Assembly: GCF_027172205.1 (NCBI RefSeq)
Contig: NC_070614.1
Location: forward strand, 42,337,001 to 42,401,000
Length of the DNA stretch: 64,000 nt
Source of the DNA: Podarcis raffonei
Lineage: Eukaryota; Chordata; Lepidosauria; Squamata; Lacertidae
Direction of reading: 5' to 3'
This document shows, in pieces, positions 12,501 through 23,529 of the stretch. Position numbers and translations under genes: made by a program. Position 1 is the first letter of the stretch. Each line of letters starts with the position of its first letter. The notes under the pieces are model-generated. The model did no database searches and was not told where the DNA came from. It was given only the letters and a program-made list of their open reading frames with translations.

Positions 12501-13813
12501 CCTGAGTGCATTACATACATTCATCATGCTGTGTTTAGACTGGTTTGTTTTTAAAATGTGAACCACTTTGAGCACAGATGCATTTTAGTAAACACAGTCT
12601 AATAGTTAGTATGGCTGTGAGTATGCAAAGTGACTCTAAAAATGCACTCGGGGCTTGAGAACTGGGACTTCCTTAATTGGCCTGAATCCTCAGGGTCACA
12701 GAGAGGGTGGGGTAAGGCAGTGTGATCTCTCTCTCTTCCCCCTGTGGCCCCCAAGGAAGCACATTCCAAGCCCTAGCAAACTTTTAAAAAAATTCTTCTG
12801 GGTCTGTTGTTACTAGATTCACAATGACAAAATCACAGCCCTGCATGTCCTCGGAGACAGGATTGTAACAGCATCACATGACCGAGATGTGAAGATTTGG
12901 GATGGCAACACTATGAAACTGGTGAGTAACTTCACACTCCCCTTCTTCTCCCAGTGGGACATTTCTTACATCACACTTTTAGTATGTTTATGTTCCAAAA
13001 CTGGCACAGTTAGGGTGTTTGGACTAGAGCTGTCCAATATAGACACACCATAAAGCACATGGCCTCCTCCAAAGAGTCCTGGGAAATATAGTATAAGGGC
13101 TCTGGGAGTTGTAGCTCTTTGAATAGTTAAACTACAGTTCCCAGGATTCTTTTGGGGTAAGGAGTCATATCTTGTATGCCTTAGCCAAGTTTAAAAAAAA
13201 CAAAAAACACTATCAATTTGCTTCAGGATATAAATAAAGCACTATATATATATGAATTCGAGGGACGCGAGTGGTGCTGTGCATTAAACCACAGAGCCTA
13301 GGGCTTGCCGATCAGAAGGTCGGCGGTTCGAATCCCCGCGATGGGGTGAGCTCCCGTTGCTCGGTCCCTGCTCCTGCCAACCTAGCAGTTCGAAAGCACG
13401 TCAGAGTGCAAGTAGATAAACAGCATTTCCGTGTGCTGCTCTGGTTCACCAGAAGCAGCTTAGTCATGCTGGCCACATGACCTGGAAGCTCCCTTGGCCA
13501 GTAAAGCGAGATGAGTGCCACAACCCCAGAGTCATACGCGACTGGACCTAATGGTCAGGGGTCCCTTTACCTTTTTATATTAATTCAACAAACCTAACCT
13601 CTTCCCCATCTTTCATTTCTGTATGCAAAGCTTTTCTCCTAACCCTTTCTTGTTCTCTATCCTGTTTTCTTTACACAGCTGGGCCAGTTCCGATGCCATG
13701 GGCCAGTTTCACAGCTCCAGCCTTGGATCGATGCAGACTCCTCCCTTTTTCTCTACGCGGGTGACACTCTGGGCAACGTTTACTCCTTAGAGTGGGGCTC
13801 CGTCTCTGCTTGA
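967..13813 (+). CDS. TEP1: TEP1, telomerase-associated protein 1 (last 15 exons, C-terminal WD40 part)
   Basis: TEP1 is a large RNA-binding protein of the vault particle and telomerase RNP; its C-terminal half is a WD40 propeller array. Exons by splice sites and continuous phase: 967-1120, 1426-1638, 2526-2692, 3391-3507, 4452-4559, 5656-5782, 6437-6504, 7884-8016, 8684-8823, 9150-9262, 9483-9632, 9743-9872, 11129-11227, 12817-12921, 13679-13813. They give 652 codons plus stop; every junction keeps frame. WD repeats are visible as GH...W/L-W motifs: VQLW, RGHTGGVTCCAFS, GSNDCTVCLWD, GGDGTVKLW, DNTVRVW, HQGAVTALAWSPDG, RDVKIWD. The ending GNVYSLEWGSVSA resembles the human C-terminus, and PARP2 lies tail to tail as in mammals. 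The first visible exon starts in phase 0, so the N-terminal TROVE and NACHT parts lie before the window. An alternative WD40 protein is unlikely given the synteny. Confidence 0.92.
6521..6552. repeat. (GT)n microsatellite
   Basis: About 16 GT units, 17 bp after the donor site of the TEP1 exon ending at 6504. Confidence 0.95.
6576..6698. mobile_element. Palindromic MITE-like repeat
   Basis: The ends are long inverted repeats (TTTGCCAACCTTG.. and ..CAGGTTGGCAAA), with the inner pair GACTACAACTCCCA / TGGGAGTTGTAGTC, so a transcript would fold back on itself. Related pieces occur at 1168-1270, 17765-17825, 27225-27350 and 34380-34520. This is a short non-autonomous DNA transposon, family not assigned. 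Confidence 0.7.
6985..7120. mobile_element. Second palindromic MITE-like repeat
   Basis: An inverted pair, CCAAGCACACTCTTTCCCTC and its near reverse complement at about 7098-7115, encloses GTAGTTT / AACTAC cores. Half copies with the AACTACAGTTCTC core occur at 60-110, 8545-8605, 13060-13165, 55925-55985 and 63100-63165. Confidence 0.6.
7333..7773 (-). mobile_element. BovB (RTE) LINE, 3' end, 5'-truncated
   Basis: Read on the minus strand it encodes the C-terminal end of the RTE/BovB reverse transcriptase protein: YFGHLMRREDSLEK, then RRRGRQRTRWLD, then a GVTKS ending, followed by the short BovB tail with (GTT)n read on the plus strand. It lies in the TEP1 intron between the exons ending at 6504 and starting at 7884. 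It is close in sequence to the copy at 9967-10460. Confidence 0.9.
8942..9079 (-). mobile_element. tRNA-derived SINE (reverse orientation)
   Basis: Reverse-complemented, it begins with a tRNA-like head (GATAGCTCAGTTGGTAGAGC then GTGGGTTCTAGCCCCAC) and ends in a tail with GACCCTCA..ATTACAACTCTA. Related copies lie at 18043-18186 (minus) and 27747-27896 (plus). The tRNA similarity marks its origin; it is not a tRNA gene. Confidence 0.75.
9967..10460 (-). mobile_element. BovB (RTE) LINE, 5'-truncated, with 12-bp target duplication
   Basis: The minus strand reads MYGSESWTVKKADRRRIDAF, LLRVPG, SILKEISPECSLEG, YFGHLMRREDSLEK and RGRQRTRWLDSV, the conserved C-terminal end of the BovB reverse transcriptase protein. 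The direct repeat GTCTACCTGCAT flanks it at 9955-9966 and 10461-10472, showing a normal target-primed insertion with 5' truncation. It lies in the TEP1 intron after the exon ending at 9872. Confidence 0.93.
10480..10655 (-). mobile_element. MIR/CORE-type SINE remnant
   Basis: Contains the spaced words CCCACAGCAACCCTGTGAGGTAG and CTGACCCAGGGAGCT..TTGAGCCCAGG, typical of old vertebrate CORE/L2-tailed SINEs. Similar blocks occur at 16290-16465 and 22610-22745. Family assignment is tentative. Confidence 0.5.
11228..11236 (+). other. TEP1: TEP1 splice donor chosen by frame
   Basis: The in-frame donor is CAG|GTCAAA at 11228. A stronger-looking donor, AAAG|GTGAGG, lies 7 bases downstream (GT at 11235-11236); using it would shift the frame into the exon at 12817. 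The first was chosen because it keeps IHNDKITALHV in frame. Confidence 0.6.
13261..13575 (+). mobile_element. tRNA-derived squamate SINE (Sauria/Squam1-like)
   Basis: Head GGGACGCGAGTGGTGCTGTG, then a tRNA-like B box GGTTCGAATCCCCG, the middle CAACCTAGCAGTTCGAAAGC, and the tail GGTCAGGGGTCCCTTTACC. It is almost full length and lies in the last TEP1 intron. Family name is from memory of squamate SINEs. Confidence 0.85.
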
Positions 13814-14232
13814 GGGATGCGTCTTCCTGAGGGGAGCTCCTGCCAGCAGCCTCTTAAGCCTGGCACTTCTCCTTTCCAGACATGAATGCAGCTGTTTCGC
13901 TGCTACCTCCTCAGCCTTGCCCCAACCCTCAGCAGCTGGAATCTGCAGGTCCCGCATGGCTTCTGTAGGCCACAAAGATCAGATAACTGTGTGAGGAACC
14001 ACCTTAGAAACCTGGCTGGAGTCTGGGTTTGAAGCCAGTCAAGCTTTGTAGCTCCCTTCTACCTAACCACAGAGTTGAAAAACAAGGGCTAAATCTATTG
14101 TGTGTACAGATTTCCCCTGCACCCCCTTTGCCTTCAAAATACTGTGATGACAAATTTGCAACCACTGATGCCTTCTGTATAGTGTTTTTATTTTGCTAAT
14201 GCGCCTTCCCTTATTTTACAAGTCAATTAAGA

Positions 14233-14238
14233 AATAAA
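14233..14238 (+). promoter_or_regulatory. TEP1: TEP1 poly(A) signal
   Basis: AATAAA 420 bases after the TEP1 stop codon, followed by a TTTTTGTGTT stretch (14257-14266) that fits a downstream GU-rich element. The 3'UTR is therefore about 13,814-14,255. Confidence 0.75.
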
Positions 14239-14269
14239 ATGGAGCAATGTCAACCATTTTTGTGTTCCT

Positions 14270-15140
14270 CTGTGCTAAAGAACCTGTACTTAGTAAACAG
14301 TGAGGAGCAGCAGGGCTGAGAAATGGCAACGAGGGCTGGCGCTGCGCTTTGAAGCCCGGATATTGGGCCTTCAAGGCGCAGCAGAGGGGCATCTTTGAAA
14401 GTCCCTGTGCTTTGTGGCAAGACTTCAGAAGCTCCTTTTGGCTTGGCCAGGTTTTTTTTTTTTACTTGTCCCCCTGTGACATCCTATGCAGTTGATAAAA
14501 GCGTTTGTGTGACCAAAATTGCCTTTTGGGTGATAAGAGAGACCTCCTGGGCTGAAACTCTGCTTTAAGGCATGGAATAGGGAAGCTTTCTGAGACAAGA
14601 GGCCCCCATTCTTTCATTGCATGCCTTCCTGGGAGGAGGAAGAGAACATGCCAGTAGAGACTGAGACCACCACTCCACAACCAGTCTCTCACACCTTTCT
14701 TCACTATTGAAGAAGGGGGAATGGACATATAGCAAGAAGGGGAGTCCTGTACCCCCCTGACACTCAGCAAAGGAGGCACCTGTGCCTTTGCAATCCACTG
14801 TTTCAAGGGCCTTGAGGCATCACCTTCCTTCACCCTCTCCTTGTCTTGCTTTAAGGTGATTCCAGAGCACTTGGCAAGCATCAGAAGAGGCGTGTTACTA
14901 CTGACCGATCTGCAGAAACAGCAGTTGTGGGCTTAGAAGGGTGAGGAAACGGGTGACGCACCTTAAACCCAAGGGTGGGAAGGGCTTTTGAAACGACTTG
15001 AGAAAGGCTTTGCAGGCCTACAGTCCACTGCTGCTCCAAGGCCTTAGTTGTTCCACAGTTTTCCTGACACAACAACATAGCCTGCTTACTACAAAAGGGG
15101 TGCCTTTGTCAACTCCCTTAACAAGGCCAGTGTATTAAAT
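14270..15140. other. Intergenic stretch between TEP1 and PARP2 3' ends
   Basis: No coding exon, RNA gene or clear mobile element was recognised here. Short open frames on the minus strand show no family motif. This is the convergent gap between the two genes. Confidence 0.6.
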
Positions 15141-15145
15141 CAAGT

Positions 15146-15151
15146 TTTAAT
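15146..15151 (-). promoter_or_regulatory. PARP2: Candidate PARP2 poly(A) signal (ATTAAA)
   Basis: ATTAAA on the minus strand about 145 bases after the PARP2 stop. No AATAAA is seen between the stop and this point, so this variant hexamer is the best candidate for a short 3'UTR. Confidence 0.4.
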
Positions 15152-15295
15152 CAACTGCACTCTAGGAATAAAATTCTATGGAAGGAGGTCAAGTTCTCAA
15201 GTCTCTCAGCTTGAAGGCACTTGAGACGTCAGCTTGGAAAAAATGAGGCCTGTGGTTTTTCTGTTGCCATCCTCTTCTGCGTCGCCTGCTGAACT

Positions 15296-18200
15296 TCACC
15301 AGAGCTGGGTGAAATTGAAGCGCACCTTGAGGAGGTACTTCATGCGCACCTGCCGTGGGTCGTAGACAATGAACTCGTTGTAGTTCAGGGTGTAGCCGTT
15401 GGGGTTCACCACCCCGGTTTCTGCAGCAGGACCCAGGGGGACCAGAGCCCCATGGCTGCCAGGGAAGGAAAAAGAGAACACAGTGTTTAGAAATTCATGT
15501 TGCACACAAGCACCCATGTTCCTTGCCTGCGCCAGGAGTGTTTTTAATCAGAGATCTAGTTACAGGTAGGTAGCCATGTTGGTCTGCTGTAGTCGAAACA
15601 AAATAAAAAAATTCCTTCCGGTAGCACCTTAGAGACCAACTAAGTTTGTTATTGGTATGAGCTTTTGTGTGCAAACTTAGTTGGTCTCTAAGGTGCCACC
15701 GGAAGGAATTTTTTTATTTATTCAGAGATGCATGGAAACGCCCTGGTCCACAAATCTCTCTGCTGCCTTTGAATTTTCAGCCAGATAGGATTCCTCCCCC
15801 CACCCCAAACTCACAGTGTCGTGCTGTTGGCCGGGGACGGCGCCATCTTGCCAAGCCCTTTGGTGCAATGTTTGCTGGTCAGCAGTTTCTCCGCTTCGGG
15901 GTTTGCCTCCAACAGTTCGTTGCATTCGCCCAGAGCTACCTGCAGAGGAGGGAGAGCAGAACTTCAGCCCCAGCTCATGCATACATCACTTGAATATTTA
16001 AAACACTGTAGCTGAACTCCTGTAAATGGCCTCTAATCTGAGAAGCGAGCAGAGGAAGGAGGAATATGTGGCCGTGATGGGTTGTGGGGATACTGGTTTT
16101 ACAAGGTTAAGCCCCAGGTCTGGCCCAGGCACATCTCCCCCTTTCCCTTGCACTTTTAAAAAGTTAAAATGTTTGGTGTGTTTTTTTAATGTAATATGCT
16201 CATTTGTCCTGTAAGCAATGTATGGGGTAGTGCCATCTCAGATCTCAGCTCACTGCCATCTTGTTTTAAGTTTTAATATTAGTTATCAATTCTTGCATTT
16301 GGATCCCAAAGAGCTCAGAGTGGGGGACATTGTTTTCCTTCATCTCACTTACTCCCCACAACAACCCTGTGAGGCAGGTTAGGCCGAGAGGCAGTGCCTT
16401 GGCCCAAGTGGGGATTTGAACCCTGGTCTCTCCCAGGTCCTAGTCAGATGCTCTAACCACTATGGATAATTTGTACTGAACCAGCAGTTCTTGCCAGTAA
16501 GTTAAAGGCTAGACAGAGGGTTCAATCCATCCACCGTCTACAGAGCCCATAACACCCCGCTGTCACTCCTCAACTCAGCAACAAGTCCTGCCAGCCAAAG
16601 TCTCTCTTCCCCTCCGAAAGTCAGCCTAAACTGGGCCTATACTCTGCAGGTCTGCCCCACCCCGAGTCTTTTATGTACTTATTTACACTCCAGGGAAGGC
16701 TAGAGCTGGGAGTAAGCAGTTGTTTTGGACTACAGTTCCCTTTATTTCCCCCCTTTTCTTTTAACATATTTTTATTAATTTTTACATAATATGTTGTATG
16801 TTTTTTGGAAACTTTTTCTTATCTTATACAATGTTTTGGACTTCCACCACATCTGAAGATTTTTCAGTCTTTATCACTTAATCTGCATTTCATTAGTTTC
16901 ACTATTACTTTTAATAGTCCTTCACTAATAATTCTCTTCATGCTTTTCTCTGCAATATTTCGCATAGACCTCCCTACAAAACTTTTTGTAGTCCTACTAG
17001 CGTAATGTGCTGATTACAATTGCTTTTCAAATAATTCACATATTTACTCCAGTCCTCTGAGAATCTCTGATCCTGCAGGTTTCGAATCCTTCCTGTCATT
17101 TTATCTAATTCTGCATAGTCCGTTAATTTCGTCTGCCCTTCATTCCCTTTTTGTGTGTGCATATAAATTGTGATTTTTTTTATTACTTAGTTTTGATACT
17201 GCTTAGTATTAAAAGACCTCTAAGCAGTGCGCACACACACAAAAAAACCCCTGAAGAAACAACAGACAACTTAAAATGAAATATTACAAAAACACACAGT
17301 TACATATAAAACCCGGAGCTGATGGGAATTGTAGTCTACGTGTGCAGGCGCTCTTTGCCCCATGCCCCCTCCCCCCAAAATGGGATGCAGATCTCACCTC
17401 CGACAGCAACAACAGGCCGACGTCTTTCTCGCGGGTGGCAAAGCAGTAGTTGGCACTCTTGGAGGACATGTCGGCAAAGTAGATCCCTTTCCCAAACTGG
17501 AAGGGAGCGAAAGGAAGGTCAGTAAGTCAGCCCTGCCATGAGGTGAGCCAGGAGCAACAGGCCAAGAGCTCAGCAGAGGACAAAATGGGGAGACTCACCA
17601 TGTAGCCAGTGACGGGGGCTTCCGGGGGGGCCACCCGCAACCCGTGACTCAATATCCCTGCCCAGTTGCCCAGGCGCGATCCGTGCCACAGCAGTGTCCT
17701 GAGAAAGGGGAAGAAGCCCAGAAGAGAGACAAATCACAATGGGGATCTCTAGGCTGAGAGCCAGCATGGTGCCTCAACTTGTAGTCCAGCAACATCTGGG
17801 GACCCACAGGTTGAGAAAGGCTGGATTAGAGGTTACAGTGCTGGGCTAGGATTTCAGGGGGGTTGGACTAGATGAGCCTTGGGAATCCCCTTCCAACTCT
17901 ACAATTCTAGAATGATATGACTCATGAGAGCCAGGTTCAAATCCCCACTCGAGTCATGAAGCTCACTGCAAGACCTTGGGCCAGTTGCTCACTTTCGGGC
18001 TAACATACCTCGCAGGGTTGTTGTTGTGAGAAGAGAATAATAGGGCTGTAGAGTTGGAAGGGACCTTGAGGGTCATTTAAGTCCAATCCCCTGCAATGCA
18101 GGAATACGCAGCTGTCCCATACGGGGATCAAACCTGCAACCTTGGGGTTAGAAACACCATGCTCTAACTGACTGAGCTATCCAGGACGGATATGTAGGCC

Positions 18201-21200
18201 ACACTTTTGAGCTTCTTGGGGGAAAGGTGGCCTATATAAATGCAATAAATAAATAAAAACAGGCTCAAGTGGGGTGTCTCTCTCTCCCCCCACCCCACTC
18301 CTTCCACTCACCGGTTGGGGAGGTCAGAGCGGAAGGTCGAGTCTGGATCGGAGCCCTCCTTGTTCAGCACAAAGGCCTCCAGCAGCGTCATGGTGTAATC
18401 TTGGTGCGTGGGAGCGTGAGTGGACAACAGGTAGCGCTCTAAGACCTGGGAAGGAGGAGGGAACTATCAGAGGAGAAGCAACAACTCCCCAAATATTTTT
18501 ATTTTTTTAAAGCATGGGCAGAGTTTTCCTGGGACTCTCCCCCGCCCCCCGGCCCAGTCCCCTTCCCCCACATACTGGGAAGTCAGGGCTATCTCTCTCC
18601 AAAGGTCGAATCTCACAGCTGAGGCCGCGATAGTTCCGGTCCAGCGGGTGCTCCTTGTCCAGCTGCTCTGACCGCACCAGTTTAATGGCAGCACGGATCT
18701 CGCCAAGAGCCTTAAGGGGCAAAAGGAAAGCAGGCAGGAGTGGCAGGAGCATTTTCACAGGACAGCAGGACCACCAGCACTACCCAAATTTATCCATCCA
18801 TGGTGGGCATCTTCTGTCTGTTGATTGATTGATTGATTGATTGATTGGGATAGTCTCAACCAGTTCCTTCTCCCACCCCCCATCTGGAATGAGGGGAGTT
18901 AGGAGCCTTGAGGACCAGTCACTTATTGCTCCAAATTTGCATGGGGCAGAAATTCAATTTCCTTTAAAAAGATATATTTACAATTTTATTGAGATTATTA
19001 GTAAATTAAATAAGAATGAAGAACAAAGAAAGAATATGTTATGTCATAGCCTTAATTATATCTTATGGGTTATTTTGTTATTGCTGTTCTTCTTTGCTTT
19101 AAAAGAAATTTTTAAAAAAAATGAAATTCCCTTTCCTAGCATGATCTTGGCATTCTGCTGGCCAGATACTCGGGACATCCCATTCACTCCCCCCACTCCA
19201 GTTGTGTGTTCGCATTCGAGCGCTCTTACCTCCAGCAGCTGGGCCTTCTCCTGCAGCTCCTCTTCTGTGCTGATCAGTGGAGGGGTCCTCAGTCTGCAAG
19301 AGGGGATCGGGGTGGGGGCACAGACTTCAGGAAAGGTTGCAGAAACGACGGGGAGGGGTATATACATGCATTGGGTTTTGCACTCCATAAACACTGTTCT
19401 GCACTTGCAAAGAACGAGTCCTTTCATGTGGCAGCAACTGCTCTCTGCAACTCCCCTGTTATGAAATATTAGGCAGGTACCTTCACTGTTGATGTTTTCA
19501 ACAGCTGCTACAAACTTTAAGGAATGCCTATCCACGTTGGGAATTTTACCATATATAGGTAAAGGCAAAGGGACCCCTGACCATTAGGTCCAGTCGTGAC
19601 CAACTCTGGGGTTGCGGCGCTCATCTCGCTTTACTGGCCGAGGGAGACGGCGTACAGCTTCCGGGTCATGTGGCCAGCATGAGTAAGCCGCTTCTGGCGA
19701 ACCAGAGCAGCACACAGAAACCCCGTTTACCTTCCCGCTGGAGCGGTACCTATTTATCTACTTGCACTTCATGCTTTCCAACTGCTAGGTTGGCAGGAGC
19801 AGGGACCGAGCAACGGGAGCTCACCCTGTCACGGGGATTCAAACCGCCGACCTTCTGATTGGCAAGTCCTAGGCTCTGCGGTTTAACCGACAGCACCACC
19901 CGCATCCCTTGGTTTATATACTTGGTTTAAAACTGTTGAGTTTATCTATATTTTGGTACACGTTATTCTAGTTTCTAATGCTTGATTTGATCAATATTTT
20001 CTTATGTGCCTATGTAAAGCATGTAGAAGATTGTTGTTGACAACATAAAAAGAGCCTGGTGGATGAGGTGATTGGTCCTTCTGCATCCACACCGTGGCAG
20101 GAAGGTGTGTGTGGGGGGAGGCATATATTGCTTGATCACGAATGTCTTGGGAAATGGGCTGAGAAGCACCAAATATTTGTGGGAGGAGATGCACAACGCT
20201 GTACGGAGTTTTGAGTATAGGGAGACAACAGAGTCCCATCCCTGAGCCACTGGGAGCCCAAGGTAAGGAGGGTTACCCCTGGCCCATTAGCACTAACCCG
20301 AAATCATGGGGAATCCGTGTGTAGAATTCATTGCAGGCCTCCACCAGGGCATGGCCAGTCTGCTTCCGCTTGAGACACGCCTCTACCTTTTGCAGCGATT
20401 GGTACCCTGCGCTGATCTGTTCAGCTGTCAGCTTTCCTGGAGGGGACATGGGAGAGAGAGGAACTCAGCCCAAGGTGTTTCTGTCTGCCCCCCCAAAGTC
20501 ACTGGGCTTTATGCTTAACTTGCCCAAGCATGCAGCCCATTTGAAATGAAATGGAAAGCAACAATTCTCCCAATGGTGTAGAGCACTGCAATTAAAACAG
20601 CAGCAGCAACAACTACTAGGGGCTCCCACCCCTGCACATGCCACTCACCTACATGACCCCTTTGCCCAAACCACAACTATTCACCACTCTCTTTACACTT
20701 TGCCGCTGCCACTATTGTGGGGGAAGGAGAAAGAAAGGGCAAAAGTCTACTGGCGGCCATAAGAACTGCAGCGTGATGACATCCTTAGGGTTTTATTATA
20801 TAGTATAAGACATTTGTTTCCAGATTTCACTCCAAACGTAAGGACACAAGAAGAGCCTGCTGGATCAGGCCAATAGCCCATCCAATACACAGTAGTCAAC
20901 CAGATGCCTATGGGAAACCTGCAAGCTGGATTTGAGCACAATAACCCTCTCCCCTCTTGTGGTTTCCAGATTTCTGTATTAAAAGATTTCCTCTTTGCCG
21001 CTCTTCTCTCTTTAGAGCTCCTGAACTAAGTTAGATATAAAAGTGACAAGTTAGGGCCACTTGCCTAGAGGAGCCTTCTTGGTGTCATACTTCATCTCCA
21101 CCACCATTTCCTCCATGGTGCGGATGCTACAAATCAGCTCCACCAAGGCCTGAACTCGTGGGTCCAGCTGTGACACAGGCTTGGGGCACACGGCTGTCTT

Positions 21201-23489
21201 CTGCGAGGCAGCTTTCTCCTCATTCTGGAAAGAATGTAAAGCAAAAGATTATGAGGCAGAGCGTCCTTCAGCCACAAGACCTCCCCTCCCTGCTCTTTCC
21301 CTCCCTGTAGTCTCACTGCATCATTGGCTTCATAGTCCAGGTGGAGAATATCATATTTGCCCGGAACCTTCTGGAAGCTGCAACGCTTGGTCCACTCATT
21401 CTTGGTTTTGTCCAAAAACCTAAAAGAGGTAGAGGAAAGAAGACGCGAGACCAGTTCAAGGAGGGCAGGCATTGGATGGGATGGGGGAATACCTCCAAAA
21501 TTCCCAACGTGACTCACTTTTTGGTGAAGATATCTTTGGCTTTAGCTAAATCTCCAGCACAACTCACAAGCGAGTGCTGACCCGGCTTACCAACTGAGAA
21601 GGAAAGAGACAAAGAGAGAATGGGGGAAGGCTAAGGGAAAAAAAGCATTGCAGAGTGTGGGACAGTGGAAGAGACGACGTGTTGCTTTCTGGAGCTCAGA
21701 AGAAAGTCCAAGAGCTGTGGCTCCAAGGGGTGGTTTCTACAGAGCCACAACCACATACTTTGGAATGGGGGAAGCAGGTAAGAACTGCTTTGCTATATGG
21801 CCTGCTTTTGCTATACAGGGCCAATCCAATGCTCTGTCTCCATCAGTGGTCAACCAGATTGCTGGGGCAAAGCTCACAAACAAGACTTGAAAGTGAGATT
21901 TCCCATCTTGTTGCAACCCATCATAAGCAACCAGAGGTTTAACTTTGAGCAGACCCTTTGAAATCAATGCAAGTAAGCGAGCCATGTCTATTGGCTTCCA
22001 TGGGGCTGCTCTGAGTATGACTAACTTTGGATACAACTCCAAAAGTTATACAGCCTCTAGGGGCTCCATCCTCAGCGACTGTGTCATACGATCGCCCCCA
22101 AGTTCCCTGTCCCAACTCACCACGCCCCCAACGCATCCAGACGCTGTAGTTCCTGGCTCTGTCATCCTCCAACAACTGGATTAGGTAGTATTTGTTGTTG
22201 TTGAACTGGAGGTTTGTCTGGGAGGAACCAAGGAGAAGGAAGACGGTGAGAGCAGATCAGTGGCAGCAGCACCACATTTCTTGAATATCCCACCCTGGAA
22301 AAGTTCATCTGGTGCATATGTTATAGTCATGCCTAGCCCTGACCTGGCACGGGGTCCTTGGAGGACAAACCAGATACTCCACAGATTGAGGAACTTGAGG
22401 AGCAAGCAGGGTCCCCTAGAACCACAGCTGAAGGACCCTCAGTTGGGAATCTGCTGAAGAACACTTGTGGCTGTCAGAGGAAGAGGTGGAGCCACTTCCT
22501 GGTCTCAAATAACTCCAGAGCCCCCAAAGCTCCGGATCTGGGCTGTTATGCAATTTGAGAAAAGTGTCTCCTCATGAGCAAGTGGTGCCCTCCCTTCCCA
22601 AGCAAAGTATATATACCTCCCCTCCCCGCAACTGTTTAATCTTCACACCAACCCTGCAATGGTAGGTTAGGCAGAGAGACTGGCTCAAGGTTTATGGGAT
22701 TTGAACACGAGTCCCCCCGTTTGCTTCCATCACCCTGCGCTATACAGGCATCAAGTTTAACTATCCATTAAAATACAGGCGAAAAGTAGCCTACAAGCCC
22801 ACTCACCTGATTCAACATCACATCATAAACGTCGTCTCCCTCACAATAAACATGGGCCTTGTTTGGGAAGGAAGAGCAGCAGAAAAGAGAGAAGAAAAAA
22901 GATGGTTATTTTCAGAGTGAAATGATTAGAAAATAGCGTAAGGAGGGGTGGCTAACCTTTAATTTTTTTATTTTTTTTTAGCCCAGCAGCATGGAGTTAC
23001 CGAGCTAGATTGACCAGCCAACTGTTGTGGCCCAACATGCCTGTTCTTAAGTCCTTGGTAAGCTTTGACTTCAGAATGGAGGTACTTGTCGTCGTCCCCC
23101 ACCACGACCTTGTTGTTGGGCTCCAACTGCCAACAGTCCTGGGGCAATCTGAGGGAATTTGTAGACTGGAACATCTGAAAGGCCATAGGGAAGGCCTATC
23201 CCTGTTACTCAAAGAGTATTACAATACAGTGGTATCTTGGTTCTCATACATCTTGGAACCCGAACACTGCAAACCCAGAAGTAAGTGTTCTGGTTTGGGA
23301 ACTTTTTCCAGAAGCTCAACCTGCTCTGTTTGAGTGTCATGCTTCTGTTTTGAGTGTTACACTGAGGTCTGTCTGTTTTTGCTATTTATTTTGCCTTTTG
23401 GTGGCTCTTTTTGGTTTGTTTGGTTTGGTTTGTTATTCTGACTGTGTAGAACCCAGTTCAGCTACACAGGTTGTACAATGACAATAAAG

Positions 23490-23529
<40 letters not shown>

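Noticed and set aside
13300-13345. tRNA gene suggested by the GGTTCGAATCC box
   Set aside because: It is the B box of a SINE; no cloverleaf with acceptor stem closes around it, and the same block recurs in every SINE copy.
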